Shown: positions 1 through 11,073, counted from the first letter of the stretch. The stretch is DNA of 64,000 nucleotides from Acanthococcus lagerstroemiae (GCA_031841125.1 CM063113.1:45352197-45416196); one strand, 5' to 3'. The notes: a model not told the origin generated them from the letters alone. A program made the numbers and translations.

Positions 1-1080
1 AGTGTATAGTCCGATTTGGCTGTTGAGTCAAGCTGACTGAGCTCGTACTTGAAGTTATCGTTCTTCCAGGTGCGGATCTGTAGAGTCAGTTCCTCGGTGA
101 GTTTGTTCAGCTTAACATTGTCGTTTGGATGACGTGAGGCTTGCCAGTTCCTTCTCGCTTTATGCTTTTCTCGTGCCATTAGGCGAATGTCTTTAGGGAA
201 TGGTACGACTGGAATTGACGAATCCATCGCTGGTGTTGACTGCCTAGTGGCGTTTTGAATGATATTGGTAAATTCTTCGACAGCTGCTTCCAGGTCGTTC
301 TTGGAGCGGTACCTTTTTAACCTAGGAATATTTGAGTCGATTAACTCCCGGAAGTGGTCCCAGTTAGTTTTCTTGTTGTAGAGCGAATGCTTGGGTTGCC
401 TGCGCGTTACTTCAGCACTGAATGTAAGTAGCACCGGTATGTGGTCCGAAGAGAGGTCAATTATATTCTCTACCCAGATGTGGGTCAGTGGGACTTTCTT
501 CAGGATAAAGAAATCGAGCAAGTCCGGGCGTTTTTCAGGATCGCTTGGCCAGTAAGTTGGTTTCCTCGAAGAGACTACCTCGGCTTGGTTGGTTTGAATT
601 GCTCTGAACAGTTCTCTTCTTTTCGTCGTGATCAACCTGGAACCCCAGCACGTGTGCTTCGCGTTAAAGTCCCCTTCGAGGATGAAGCTGTTGCCGTATT
701 CTTGGAAGATGTTGCTGTAGTCCTCTTGAGCTGAGGAAGTACCGAGGTGGAGAGTAGATGGCTGAGACAACGAAGTTGCGTGAGCCTGTGGATACTGTGA
801 TTCCGATAATTTGGTAGCGGTCACTCTGGATGTTGATGGATATGAAGTGCTTGATATGATCACGTACCAGCACAGCTGCGCCCCCTCTTGCTTGATTGCT
901 GGAGTGTGGGCAGCTGTACAATTTGTAGTTTCGAAGGCGCCGGTAAGACAGAGCTGTAAAGTGGGTCTTTGATATAAGAGCAATGTTTATGCATTCTTTA
1001 ACTAGAAAGACTTCTAGTTCGTTTCTCCTACGGGTTAGGCCGTTAGCGTTCCAAGTGATGATACGTAGATTCTGAGTCAT
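1..1080 (-). pseudogene. jockey-like non-LTR retrotransposon ORF2, endonuclease domain (runs off window start)
   Basis: This is the N-terminal apurinic-type endonuclease domain of a non-LTR retrotransposon ORF2, which nicks target DNA to prime reverse transcription. Read on the minus strand it opens MTQNLRIITWNANGL, giving the conserved WN motif. It continues with GDFNAKHTCWGS near position 645 and LSSDHIPVLLTF near 450, so the DFN and SDH boxes are present. About one base is gained or lost near 735-745, shifting the frame after IYSPPR. Downstream of that break the frame is open to base 1. The catalytic-glutamate box, normally SETHF, reads SKTHF, so the metal-binding Glu is replaced by Lys. 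The reverse transcriptase would lie beyond the left edge. The start codon overlaps the stop of the upstream gag frame. Clade assignment to jockey is inference from motif spacing. Confidence 0.85.
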
Positions 1081-1475
1081 CGTTTTGTAGTGCCAGCGTT
1101 GGACCTCTGGCTATTGGTGCCAGGGTTTTCTAGCCGACTGAGTCTTTGCTCGAGTCTTGTGATCGTATTGTTCAAGTTTAGGAGAGTAGATTCAAGGTTG
1201 AATGGAACGTTAGGGGAAGGGGTCTCGGTGTTACGAGCCTCCGCGTGCGTAGGTTTCAGCGTTATTGAGCTGTTGTGAGTGCAGCCTGACTGTACGACAC
1301 TCCGGGACGAGTCGTGTTGAGTCGTTGCGTAGCCCCTTGAATTGGTTGTGGTTGCGGCGTAGACGTTTTAGATGCTAATTTGTAGGCAGGACATCCTCTC
1401 CAGCTGGCGGGGTGCTCGCCTTTACAGTTAGTACATTTAGGTATTGGTAGGACTCCTTTCTGACATTCCGTGGTT
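1077..1475 (-). pseudogene. jockey-like ORF1 (gag) C-terminal fragment
   Basis: This is the C-terminal part of the nucleic-acid-binding ORF1 protein of the same retrotransposon. On the minus strand, near 1440-1390, it shows a zinc knuckle of the form C-x2-C-x3-H-x6-C (KCTNCKGEHPASWRGCP), as in jockey-type gag proteins. The frame meets a TAA at 1264-1262. A second frame then carries a helix-prone tail (LNNTITRLEQRLSRLEN) and ends in TGA at 1079-1077. That TGA overlaps the ORF2 ATG as ATGA, the usual arrangement for termination-reinitiation in this group. Upstream of about 1475 the sequence turns into degenerate GACTCTT-like simple repeat and I see no further gag homology, so the element is probably truncated there. 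Confidence 0.7.
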
Positions 1476-1828
1476 AAGTTATAGACTTGCTTCAGACTTT
1501 CAAGACTTAAATGTTTTCTTAAGATCCATTGAAACTCTTCAAGACTCTTTCCGACCTGTTTGACACAGTAAGACGGTCCTACTAATCAACTATTTCTTAA
1601 ATATTTTCAATTCAAATTTTTTTCTCATGAAGGGGCTATTGCTTTTATTGCCCTCCCCGAATATCCGGGCCTATTTAGCCTATCCTAAAATTTTTGCTCT
1701 AAAAAAACATTCACTTGTAAAATATATCTAAAATCGCGCTTTATAGCGTTTCTCTCTGGTTCAAGGGCTCGAAATAAGTCGCGAAAAATATATGTACTTC
1801 TAGGGTCTCTGGAGGCCCTCTATCACCC

Positions 1829-2040
1829 ACCCCATTCAGTGTGGTCTTAAAAGAAGTTATGAGGAGAATTGAATGGAAGTAGAAGGATTTACTCAGAAAT
1901 AGAAACAGATTAAACAATTTACGATTTGCGGACGACATTGGGCTAATAGTGAGATCAAAAATGAAACGAAGAAAATGATAATGGAACTGTACAAGAGGAG
2001 TAAAGTAGCCGGAGAAGCCCGATTGCGTCTGGAAAGTAGC
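1829..2040 (+). pseudogene. RTE-like reverse transcriptase fragment (FADD box)
   Basis: This short reverse-transcriptase remnant reads TPFSVVLKEVMRRIEW, then a TAG stop at 1880-1882, then LNNLRFADDIGLIV. FADD is the catalytic metal-binding box of the palm domain. The preceding block fits the RTE-type order, in which LF-x-LEE-x-RR-x-W precedes the RFADD box. Only about 70 codons remain and the frame is broken, so it is a dead scrap. It lies in the opposite orientation to the neighbouring jockey and RTE fragments, so it is a separate insertion or a rearranged piece. Confidence 0.75.
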
Positions 2041-2319
2041 CCTCACACCTTTTTCATAGTCTTATTGCGTCCCGTTTTTGCCCCTTGCTTCGAATGGTTC
2101 GATTGCATCCGAAATGTAAACAGTCTGCTTCCTTAATAGTTCGATTGCGTCCATCACAAAATTGGGTTGACCAAGTGACGTCATAAAATTACCTCATCTG
2201 GCATGTCATTCTTGTTTCTGTTTGCGTCTTGCGCTCTAATTGGTTGAAAAAGAAGCACTCTTTCGCCTCCAATCGCCTCTTTTTGTCAATCAGGGGATGA
2301 AGTCTGGATGAGTCATAGC

Positions 2320-2490
2320 CCAGCCTCAGTGAGTCTAAATAGAGTCAAAAAGTCTGAACGAATTCGAGTGAGTCTCACATGCCTCAAAATGTGGTCTGAT
2401 AAATCTCGAGGAGTCAGCGTGAGTCTCATCAGAGTCTAACAAGGCTTAACAAGTCTGAAGGAGTCTGATTGAGTTCTAGCGGAAGTACAT
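2320..2490. repeat. degenerate GAGTCTNA-type simple repeat
   Basis: The motif GAGTC or AGTCTGA recurs about every 10-20 bases (for example GTGAGTCTAAATAGAGTC, AAGTCTGAAGGAGTCTGA). Similar runs occur at 1485-1560, 4395-4600 and 56765-56980. No gene is seen in it. Confidence 0.6.
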
Positions 2491-2519
2491 ATTAAGATTT
2501 TCTCCATTAATGTTCATTC

Positions 2520-2905
2520 ATTTATTAGACCAGTCAACGTTCCTATAAACCTCCTCCAAAACACAGGTGAACAGAATCGGTGACAATGGGTCTCCTTGCT
2601 TTATTCCTTTCCCTATTTTGAAGTATTCTCCAATTTTGTCCGTGATTATTCCCCCTTCCTAGTCTTCGTAAATTTTTGGATCAAAATAATAAACGTCCTT
2701 GGTACTTCTTGATTTACAAGAGCCTCTATAATAAAATTATGATCTAGGCTGTCGAAAGCTTTCGTGTAATCTGTAAATGCTAGGTGGACGTCCAATTGAT
2801 ACTTATGAGATCATGACTTTTTTCTATTAATTGTTTGATCGTGTGGAGGTAGTCGATGAAAGAGAACCCCTTGCGGAATCCTGACTGCTCTCTCGGTTGT
2901 TATGC
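2520..2905 (-). pseudogene. RTE-like reverse transcriptase palm/fingers fragment
   Basis: Minus-strand reading shows, in order, EQSGFRKGFSFIDYLHTIKQ (about 2900-2830), YQLDVHLAFTDYTKAFDSLD (about 2795-2740) and GIKQGDPLSPILFTCVLEEV (about 2605-2545). These are the QxGFR box, the KAFDS catalytic-aspartate box and the QGDPLSP box of the reverse transcriptase palm. The spacing fits RTE-clade elements. Frames change between blocks and stops are present, so it is non-functional. It ends at RNVDW near 2525, just before where an FADD box would be expected. An FADD fragment at 1829-2040 lies on the other strand and cannot be the direct continuation. Confidence 0.8.
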
Positions 2906-4395
2906 ACTCATTCCTGATGGCATACACGACCATACGCTCTGATTAAAAATGGAACATTCTGCCGGCCAATAATTGGCAACAGTTGCCAAATTTTTGTTTT
3001 TGGACCCTTCGTAGGATGCCTGCGGATTAATCGGGGGGGGGGGGTGATAGCAGCGTCACTTGTTATATGTTGCAGAGGAAGGACGAAAGTATCCATCGAT
3101 TCTAAAATCAACTCCCCGTGTAATTATAGCTCAAGATGTGACCGTTCAAAAAATGTGACCAATAAGTGGCACTCTACCTGGTAGCGGAGAGTGGTCACAA
3201 GGCACGTAAAGAAGTCTTGTGCACTGCTAAATCTTTTGTGTCGGGAAAACGTTCGTGGAGGGCACCACCCCAATGACCAGAAATGACGACGCGAATACCA
3301 AAAATGAGTTTCCTTTCAGCTTCACATAGCCGCTCGCACAGACTTCTCTTTTCCGGCACGTCGGATCGTTCCCGATGTTTCACCCACTTACAGCAGCTCT
3401 GACATCACTTCCTATACATGCTAAGAGTCAATTCACCGAAAATTACAATATATGTACTCTCATATTACAAATTTTAACACAATTCATCGGCTTGCGAGAG
3501 CGTCCCTCAACGACAGTCTGTGCTTCAGTGTGAAATTCCCTGTCATCGTTCCATTGTTCGAAAAATGTGTACGCGCGCGTATACCATAACACATATCTGT
3601 GTTTTGTTTCGTGATTTATAATTATCGTCTTATTTTTGGAAGATATCAGGCTGCTGGTAAGCCTTCCATCTCACACTTACACGTACATACGTACGCATTA
3701 TAAGAATCTTCAAACAAAAATTAATAAATCATTTCATGTAATAAATGCAATGGTAACGTGAGATTTGAACGTCAAAATACTTACACGAGCAAACGCGATA
3801 ATTTATATTGCAATTATCGCACAACGATATCCTATAAACATATTTTTTTCTCTTCGCTCTCTAAACTCTACGTATCACTCGTCAATTGAACTTTTTTTTT
3901 TACTGAGTTACAAAATCCAAACTTACAAATTCTGAGCGAAGAACAACTGTTGGACAAAACCATCATCCCCCATAATTGCTACTCACCGAGACATGAGATT
4001 CTGGGATTGTTTGATAAAATTTAATTTTTGGACTTATAATGAGATTGAGAAAGAGAGAACTATTTTTTAGATTAATAACAATTTGACCAACAGAATAGAC
4101 CGTGACAAATTGGGGCGTACTTGTCAAATGCGAAAAACATGGACCGATAGGCCCCTAGGGGCTCATTTTATCCCCCCGCATACACACACACACACGAATA
4201 AAATAATGAAGAATAACGTTCTTCAGAAAATGCAAAAATTCGCCGCTTCTGATTCACGTTTCCTTAAATAAGGTAAATTTTACACTTCATTCTGGTACTT
4301 CGTTTTTTAGAGAGAGAGGGCAGCTTAGAGGCATCAAGTGTCTAAACCTAGTCTTATCGGATATTTAACTGCTTTTGGTATACTTAATCCATAGT
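2906..4395. other. no gene recognised
   Basis: AT-rich spacer. It holds a run of 12 G at 3033-3044, a short AC microsatellite at about 4183-4194 and scattered short open frames without recognisable similarity. I see no convincing RNA or protein gene. Confidence 0.5.
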
Positions 4396-4695
4396 AAGTT
4401 CAATAAGTCTTCGCCAAGTCTTGCCATTCTTGAAGAATCTGCAGAGCTACAACGGAATTTTGACGAATCTTGTCAAAATCGCCAAGAATCTCGGTAGACT
4501 GAATAAGATCTCGCAAAGTTCTGAAGAATCTTATCAAAGTCGCGGAGAGACGTAACAAAATACCATCGACTTCTAAAGAGCCACTAACAGAGTTGTAAAA
4601 AGGTCTCAAGCAAATTTAACCGAGTGTTGGAAAGTCTTTGCCATAAGGCTTCACAAGTTCTTAGACGAAGTATCGAGATGGAGGTTTTTTGTATC

Positions 4696-4919
4696 GCTAA
4701 TTTCGAATATTTTTCTTTTCTAATTTGCTCTCAACCCGAGCCCTTGAATCCGCCCTTTCGATTATTACCTCAGAAACGTCGGAGAGCTGTTAGGGCTGTC
4801 TTAGCCCTCTTCCCTTTTGGCCGATAAACCAGCCTAGGTCGAAATCTGGCGAGTTGCTGGATTCCGAGACCAACGTGCTAACCACTGGCCAACCAGACCC
4901 CCGCTGATTTCGAATATTT
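4696..4919 (-). repeat. tRNA-derived SINE, copy 1, with target-site duplication
   Basis: The element occupies about 4713-4902 on the minus strand. It is flanked by a 17-bp direct repeat with one mismatch, GCTAATTTCGAATATTT at 4696-4712 and GCTGATTTCGAATATTT at 4903-4919. The minus-strand head GGTCTGGTTGGCC-AGTGGTTAGC matches an RNA polymerase III A box. The body has GGGCTAAGACAGCCCTAACAG, and the 3' end is a short A-rich tail (seen as TTCTTTTCTAATTT on plus). Compared with copy 3 it lacks the segment that would hold the B box. Related copies are at 18327-18484 and 36837-37052. Confidence 0.85.
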
Positions 4920-5840
4920 CATAAGATCTTTTTCTCTGGTCTTGATGCAGGACATGAAATTTCAACCACCTACTTAAATTGAGCAAATGAGTTTTTCCTT
5001 ACAACATGTAAATTCTTTCTACCCGAATGATCTTTAAAATAATACAAATCCCAGCTCCTAAACAGTACAAGAATATAAACCTAATGCGACACTTCAGATC
5101 TTTTTCCTGTTCCTTGAAATATATTAATACAGCATTTTTATATTTTTTTTGAAGTGAAGTTTCTTCACGCAGGTTTAAGATGGGTCAAAAGGGAACGCAA
5201 ACACGTGCAACGGAAGTGACGTAGTAACACTCGGTCCACATTTAGTGAGATAAAGAGCAAAAGAGAGAGGGGGCGTATGTCTCCGTTCATAGTTTTCCTC
5301 CCATAACATTCAGTACACGCACCTACCGATGTAGCAACTCCCACAGTAAAAAAGAAGCTTCGCTTCTGTCGGGTCTCGGGTGTCCACATACATCATACGT
5401 CTTTTTTTTATCCATAACACGGCAGTTTGATAGAAGAGTATAGGAAACCTAATAAGCTCGAGATTTTGTTCGATTTATGTTACATTTTATTCCGGAATTG
5501 GCTATTTATAGCTTCCATTCTAATTTTGACCCCCTCAGTTTCGCTAACTGTGAGCTTCGGAGGGCTGAGCATGTGGCTCCAGCTTTGATATTGATCCTTG
5601 TCTTTTAGAGCTGACGTACCAAATTTCAGGCTCTTGTGATTAAATACCCGATTTGGTCGTAATAGAATATTTTGAGCCAAACCATGATTATCTAACATTT
5701 TGAATTCAGAAGAATGAAGGAGCACTCTAAATAACAGTGACACCTATCTACGAGATATTTAAAATATTTTTGAAAAACTTGAAGTTCAACACTTATATCT
5801 CAGGCCCTAATTATCGCACAATACTGGTTAAGGTCTCAAA
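4920..5840. other. no gene recognised
   Basis: AT-rich spacer. Short open frames on the minus strand at 5165-5389 and 5480-5743 have no recognisable motif and look like chance frames. Confidence 0.45.
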
Positions 5841-6195
5841 ACACTCGGTGAATTAAGCTCCTTATGAATCTTTTTTGATCACTCAAATCCCTTCAGTTTG
5901 AGGAGAGTTATGAGGTAACAACCAACTCAACCTCACTACTCACGCGCATTTCTTCCACTCATTTGTCCATTACTCATGAACTACTTGACCTACAAAGTTC
6001 ATCTTAGTCTAAGAACACTCAGCGAAGCAACCTCTTTCATATGCTTTTTTGATCACTCAAATCCGTTCCATACACAAATAAAATACTGCATTCTGATTGG
6101 CTTTCAGCATTATCCAATCATATAAAACCATATTTCCATACGTAAATAAAATACTGCATTTTGATTAGCTTTCAGCTCTAGCCAATCAAATGAGG
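5840..6195. repeat. two short direct duplications next to a Helitron remnant
   Basis: A segment around CACTCGGTGAATTAAGC...TTTTTTGATCACTCAAATCC at 5845-5900 recurs about 165 bp later at 6010-6065. A second segment, AAATAAAATACTGCATT followed by GATT(G/A)GCTTTCAGC and CCAATCA, occurs at about 6077-6119 and 6146-6188, a period of about 69 bp. They lie immediately upstream of the Helitron fragment and may be its 5' non-coding region. Confidence 0.6.
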
Positions 6196-6325
6196 ACACT
6201 GTGCTTATTTAAAGTACTCCTCGTCAGCTTTTCAATTAGTGGTGATTCGACTGTGCTTCTGAATGACTTCTTAATATTTTTTCTTTTGATTTATAGTTTG
6301 TGTTAGTATATGTTTGCATTTTAAG

Positions 6326-6720
6326 ATGGGTCTTGGTAGAAAGACAAAGCGTGCTAAACGAATAAGTGAGAAACAAAAGATGGATAGTGAAAATTCTCAG
6401 CCACCAAAAAACGGCGACCCTTTGCGGAGGAGGAGGATATTTCTGTGACGTGTGGCCCGTCAGCTACCAAAAAACGGCGGCCCAGGGACAGACACTGGAA
6501 AAGGTTGGGATATATCTACCCGAGTATGTCTTCAGTCATGGACAATTATGCGTAGCTCTGTCGCGGAAAACTTCGTTTAATAATTTAAAAATCCAAGTAC
6601 AACCTGGAAGCTATAAAACTGCAAACGTGGTGTGGAAGTAGGTCCTGTAATATGATAATTTTTTTTATTTTCATTTTTTTAATATTAAATACAATAGAAT
6701 AGAGATATGTAGTGCGCTGC
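6326..6720 (+). mobile_element. internally deleted Helitron (Rep start joined to helicase end)
   Basis: Helitrons move by rolling-circle replication using a Rep-helicase protein. Here a short basic N-terminal frame (MGLGRKTKRAKRISEKQ, 6326-6448) is followed almost at once, in another frame, by a Pif1-like helicase C-terminus. That frame has AAQGQTLEKVGIYLPEYVFS then HGQLCVALSRK, which is helicase motif VI with its arginine, and ends at TAG 6639-6641. The Rep and most helicase domains are missing, so this is a deletion derivative. The sequence PPKNGD and AYQKTAA-like stretches on both sides of the junction share CCAAAAAACGGCG, so recombination between short repeats could have caused the loss. 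A CTAG near 6722 could be the Helitron 3' end, but I see no clear hairpin before it. Confidence 0.75.
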
Positions 6721-6817
6721 TAGTCTGTTTTGAAACGTACTTGGCAAAATCTTCTAGAGAGATCACACTATATCAATTGCCCCACCTCCTTAAGTCTGAT
6801 ATGACGGTTATACTTTT

Positions 6818-6890
6818 CCGGTATGGCCAAGTGGTAACGTGCCCGTTTCGCAATTCTTGTGTCTCGGGTTCGAGTCTCATCAACGCCTGA
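6818..6890 (+). tRNA. tRNA-like pseudogene or SINE head
   Basis: The stretch contains an A-box-like TGGCCAAGTGGTAACG at about 6824-6839 and a B-box-like GGGTTCGAGTC at about 6866-6876, with spacing close to that of a tRNA. The acceptor stem does not pair well and no clean anticodon arm is visible, so it is most likely a tRNA-derived relic rather than a working tRNA gene. Confidence 0.4.
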
Positions 6891-7240
6891 AAAGCTAGTG
6901 ATATTCGAAAATCTCCATTAACATCCTAGCGAACACAGCGACTACAGTATCAATCGAGGTGGAAACATAGCGCGTCCTGTAATCCTCGCCAGTTCAGGGC
7001 GTGTTACCACTAGATCAGAAAAATTAATACTGTGCATGTGGACGTCGCGGACAGCTTACTCAACGTCGTGGAACACATAAATGCGGCTGCCCACTCTTCG
7101 GCACACAGAAGGAAAACTTTAACGTAACAAACAGCAGGAAAAGCAACGACTAATCCCAACCAACCCTGCCCAGGATAGTCGCACGTTAGAAACCGCGATC
7201 AACATCCGCGGCATTGGATGTTGCACCTGAAGAAGATACT
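6891..7240. other. no gene recognised
   Basis: Moderately GC-rich spacer between the tRNA-like relic and the 3' end of the RTE element. I see no feature in it. Confidence 0.4.
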
Positions 7241-7254
7241 TCTTCGTAATTTTT

Positions 7255-8800
7255 CCTCTTCTTCTTCTTCATCCGCCATCACTGCCGTGAAGGTTGGCGA
7301 CCCATCCTGCAATTGTGATCCTAGATACAGCCGACCGGAACATCTCAGTGGACAAACAGCCAAGCCATCGTCTCAGATCCTTTGTCCGCGAGTTTTGACG
7401 GCGGCCAATTAATCTCCTGCCCTGCACTTTTCCCTCCACAATGACCTGCAGAATTCCATATTTCTGTCAGGGGTGGACTAACCCTTTCTGGTGTAGAAAG
7501 CAAGATTAAAATTGGTGCCCTCACGATAATGCGAGGCACTAGAGCGCGATGGAATCAGACAGCTGCCTTTGTCAAGAAGACGTTGGGTCGCAAGATGGAG
7601 CCAGAGTGGCAGAGACAAAGGCAGCGGACGCAGCACCCTATACCGGCACTCGCCACCAACCAACATCAACGACAACGACGACGTCAACGAGAACTACGAC
7701 AACGATGTCGCAGCTGCCATCAACCGAGGAAGAAGACGATCCGGCGCAACTCGATAGCGAAGATGAAGAATAAGATGCCGTAGGTTCGCCGCCGTGAGGA
7801 GGCGACAGGAGAAATGGGGGTAGCAGGAGTTACCTCAAAGCGATCCCCCCTATTCTGAGGTAGGCCCATAGGGGGTGCGGTGTCCCGGGGCCAATTTGGC
7901 ATGCGTGCATCGCCATACGCTCCTCTATCATCGAATACCGCCCTGGATTAAAACTTTTTTCGCCCCCTGATCGCCCGCTGATGGCCCCCTTCTCTTCTCC
8001 GCGCCCTAAGCAAATGCTTCCCATTCTTACGTGTTAATCCGTCCCTGATTTCGATCCCCTCAAGTTTTGTTCTAGGTATCGAATCTTCCTTTCTTTCACG
8101 GTATTAAGCAGTTCGCGATCCTTTCCCATTCTGGTGAGGGTCGCTTCGTTTGTAACTTTTTGTACCCATGGAAACTTCATCATTCTTCTGTACATACATT
8201 TCGAAGGCTTCCATTCGGTTTTTCCAGGGTGACATCCAGCGTCCAGCATTTGCATCCGTACAGCAGAATCGAGAGAATGTAGCATTTCAAAATTCGCAGT
8301 CTTATGTGTAGCCCAAGTTCGTTTCTGGTAAGCACGTTTCTCATTTTTGCGAACGTCGATCTCGCCATGTTGATCCGCGACCGAATCTTCTTCCTCGATG
8401 CGTACTGTTATCGAGGAGAGTGCCAATTGTTTCAATTATTTATCTTTGACCATGACTGAACACCTCACTGGTTGTTTTTTTTCTCGAAAATACTACAATC
8501 TTCGTTTTGAGAATATTGGTTGTGTTTGACAATTTTGTCCATCATCATCTGTAACTGCAATTGGCTGGTAGTCAGGATCAAACTGTCGTCGGCATATCGT
8601 ATACTGTTCATTGCGACGCCACTCACTTTTTTACCTCCCCGTCGTTCTCCTCAAGGGCCTTCTCGAATATAGACTCTGCGTATCATATTGAAGAGTAGAG
8701 GAATGTACAGCCCTGCCGAACTCTCTTTTTGATTTCCACTTTTTTCCTGGAAATTGCGAACTACGCATTCGCTCGACCAATTACCCACCCCAAAGTTCTT
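7255..8800 (-). pseudogene. RTE-like retrotransposon 3' half, split by a hAT-like insertion
   Basis: Minus-strand reading gives the late part of an RTE reverse transcriptase. SIRYADDSLIL (catalytic YADD, about 8598-8580) is followed by MARSTFAKMRN, LKCYILSILLYGCKCWTLD, KVTNEATL and RYLEQNLRG down to about 8056. After a 580-bp insertion (7468-8047) the same protein resumes as KYGILQVIVEGKVQGRRLIG, LGCLSTEMFRSAVSRITIAG and NLHGSDGG, stopping at TGA 7271-7269. A GAA-rich tail (plus-strand CTTCTTCTTC at 7257-7270) marks the 3' end, as is usual for this group. Frames shift several times and CETW reads CKCW, so it is dead. The order and 3' tail make the RTE assignment strong. Confidence 0.85.
7460..8055 (-). 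mobile_element. non-autonomous hAT-like element inserted in the RTE reading frame
   Basis: The insertion spans 7468-8047 (580 bp). Its ends are inverted: CAGGGGTGGACTAAC at 7468 and, reading inward from 8047, CAGGGACGGATTAAC. These resemble hAT termini (CAGGG). The flanking 8-mers ATTTCTGT (7460-7467) and ATTTCGAT (8048-8055) agree at 5 leading bases and overall 6 of 8, compatible with an aged 8-bp hAT duplication. The RTE protein reads through once the insert is ignored (LRG / KYGILQ), which independently fixes the borders. Inside it is a minus-strand copy of dispersed repeat B (about 7735-7925) and a 74-codon plus-strand frame (7549-7773) with an acidic tail. I do not recognise that frame and think it is not a gene. 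No transposase is visible. Confidence 0.75.
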
Positions 8801-9930
8801 GGCATCTGTCGGCCCCTTACCGCAAGGTTAGTGACAATGCTGAATAAGTTATAAACAAATTACTCGTCCATTGTTTTCTTGCACATGCTGTCTCAAATCA
8901 CTGCAGTTACGTTTCTCAACTTATTGCCCACTCTTTCATCGAGCTCCTCACATTCCCAGTTCCAAATGCAGCCGAAAAACTCTCGTAAAAACAACATCTG
9001 TGACCATCTGGATTCTTTATCGGCACATAACGGTATGACACTGTGCCGGACAGGTCGACTGATTTCATCCATACATCAACACCGGAAATCGATCTAAAAC
9101 ACGAGTAAGTTATACAGGTACCTGACAGCCAATTTTCAATTCTCCGACTTTCTATTTACACGTCTATTAGCAGCGCCCCCGGACTACCTGGATGGTCACC
9201 GTTACAGACTTCGTTTGATACGGGCAGTCAAAAAAAAAAAAAATCGGTACCGATGATTAGTTATGTAAATACACAATCGGAATACGGTGCTAACACGGGC
9301 CACATTCCTCTTCAGATACCTACACAGCAGACCGAAAAGTATATACGGTAGTACTCGGCCTTTGTCGGCACGAAGATAAAAATCTACTTTATTGATCGAC
9401 AGGTATTTGCATTTTATGGTTCGGTAATGGGTGTGCGGCAATATTGTAATTCGATACGGCGGCCACATGTGTATAAGGATTCGAAAATCCATCCCGATAC
9501 GCGCACGACCATAAACCGAATAGTTTTTGGGAAATAATAAAATGTAAAAGTCAATATTAGATACATCCGATTCGATAGTCATTGGACTATTAAGTTCATA
9601 TAAAATGTGTTACGCGTTCAGCTACACATCTGTATTGGTACTTGAATCGAGGCATTAAATTGCAGAGATGCAAATAAATATATGCCTGAATGGAGGACTC
9701 AGTGTAACGTGTAACTGAATAGCATTCTGGTAGAACAGTGGGTCATTGTGACTTCTAGGACTGGAATTCAAGAAGGCACGGGTGACTGATTATTCTAAGC
9801 GGAGAAGAAATACTTTCTTCACAAGTAGTGCGTACCTAGATACATTTGGTAAACCGTTTATGGGGTTAGACCATTTTCAGTAACTTACATCTATTTTACG
9901 ACTATTAAGGATTCTAAGAAGAGATTACTG
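8801..9930. other. no gene recognised
   Basis: AT-rich spacer with short chance frames, the longest being 126 codons on the minus strand at 9202-9582 without a recognisable motif. A poly-A run lies at about 9229-9241. Confidence 0.45.
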
Positions 9931-10265
9931 TTGATATGCTTAGAGTAATACCGTATAGTACGTGCTCTGTACAGTCTGGTTGGTTTGTACAATGTCTCTG
10001 GTGGGTTATACAGAGTACCGTGGTGAGTGTTCTGTTGGTTATTATAAGAAGTGTATTTCCCAAAGTCCTCATCATGGCTAAGAATCTTGATACTAGTTCA
10101 CACTGGTTAGAGTAAAGTAATACCGTGTGGTAAGAATGGCGTGAATTGTCGTCTTATTGATTGTCACAGTCTGGCTGGATGCAGGGTGCCGTGGTACGTG
10201 TGTTATTAGTTGTCTTTCCCTTGGTTATTCGCAGAGGCATGTTCTCCTGTGTTCTCAGTATGCAA
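9930..10265. repeat. degenerate direct duplication, period about 165 bp
   Basis: TTAGAGTAATACCGTATAGT... then ACAGTCTGGTTGG...GTACCGTGGTGAGTG recurs as TTAGAGTAAAGTAATACCGTG...ACAGTCTGGCTGG...GTGCCGTGGTACGTG. The two halves share a series of short blocks in the same order. Confidence 0.5.
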
Positions 10266-11070
10266 CTTGCATCATCATAATTTTGTGGATCTGGGCCCTC
10301 GATAGAGAAGACGGAAAAGGATTTGAAATTAAATGAAATCGAGTACACAAGTACACACAAAGAGAGCATAACAAAGCAACAATAATTATATAAACGTAAA
10401 GCAAATGGGTTAATGATAAATAAACTACAACCTATTCTCAATATTTACTGCTAAAAATCCAGGGACGCAATGAGGAGGTAACAGCCCCTCACGAATCTAC
10501 GGAATCATCATTTTCCGGCAAATTCGACCGTTTATTCAGCAAAATAAGCAGAGAAATCTGTTTTCTTACTTGTACGAGTATATAAAATATTTGTATTTTT
10601 GAGTCGACAAAATGTAAAAATTGCTGTTTTTCTTCCTTTCTTCCTTTTTTCTTTTTTGCTAGTATGGAAACGTTTTTCACTGATTTACATCGAGTCGGCA
10701 TCTCCGATCTATTTCCACCTCTCCCCACGGCGATAGGGCTCGCTCAACCCCTGGCGAAATCTAATCTAATATTAAAAATAGTGCACTTCCATCTTAATGT
10801 AGTCAGTATTGCACATGTTACAAGTTTGCTCAGGAAATGGAAACTCAGAAACCCATTGACCAACTACGTCTCAGAGATCCTAATAAAAAATCAAAATGGC
10901 CTTAATTTTATATCTTTTTACAGAAGTTACTTGGTCTAAATTAGTTGTACAAATATACTTAACTTATCAGATAGGTTAAGTTGCCCTCTGTCGGGCAAGG
11001 GCCTCCCTCAAGCGGTCCCATTCCCCGAATGTAGTGCGATTTTTTGATACCAAATAGTTTAAAATCTTTC
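10266..11070. other. no gene recognised
   Basis: AT-rich spacer. A 91-codon plus frame at 10664-10939 and a 79-codon minus frame at 10489-10728 overlap each other and show no motif, so both look like chance. Confidence 0.4.
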
Positions 11071-11073
11071 TGT

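Noticed and set aside
6818..6890. Functional tRNA gene
   Set aside because: Box-like motifs are present but the stems do not close. The same applies to 52921-52992.
7529..7783. Three overlapping plus frames rich in Arg, Gln and Thr
   Set aside because: They arise from a short CAACGA-type repeat inside the hAT-like insert. None shows a domain.
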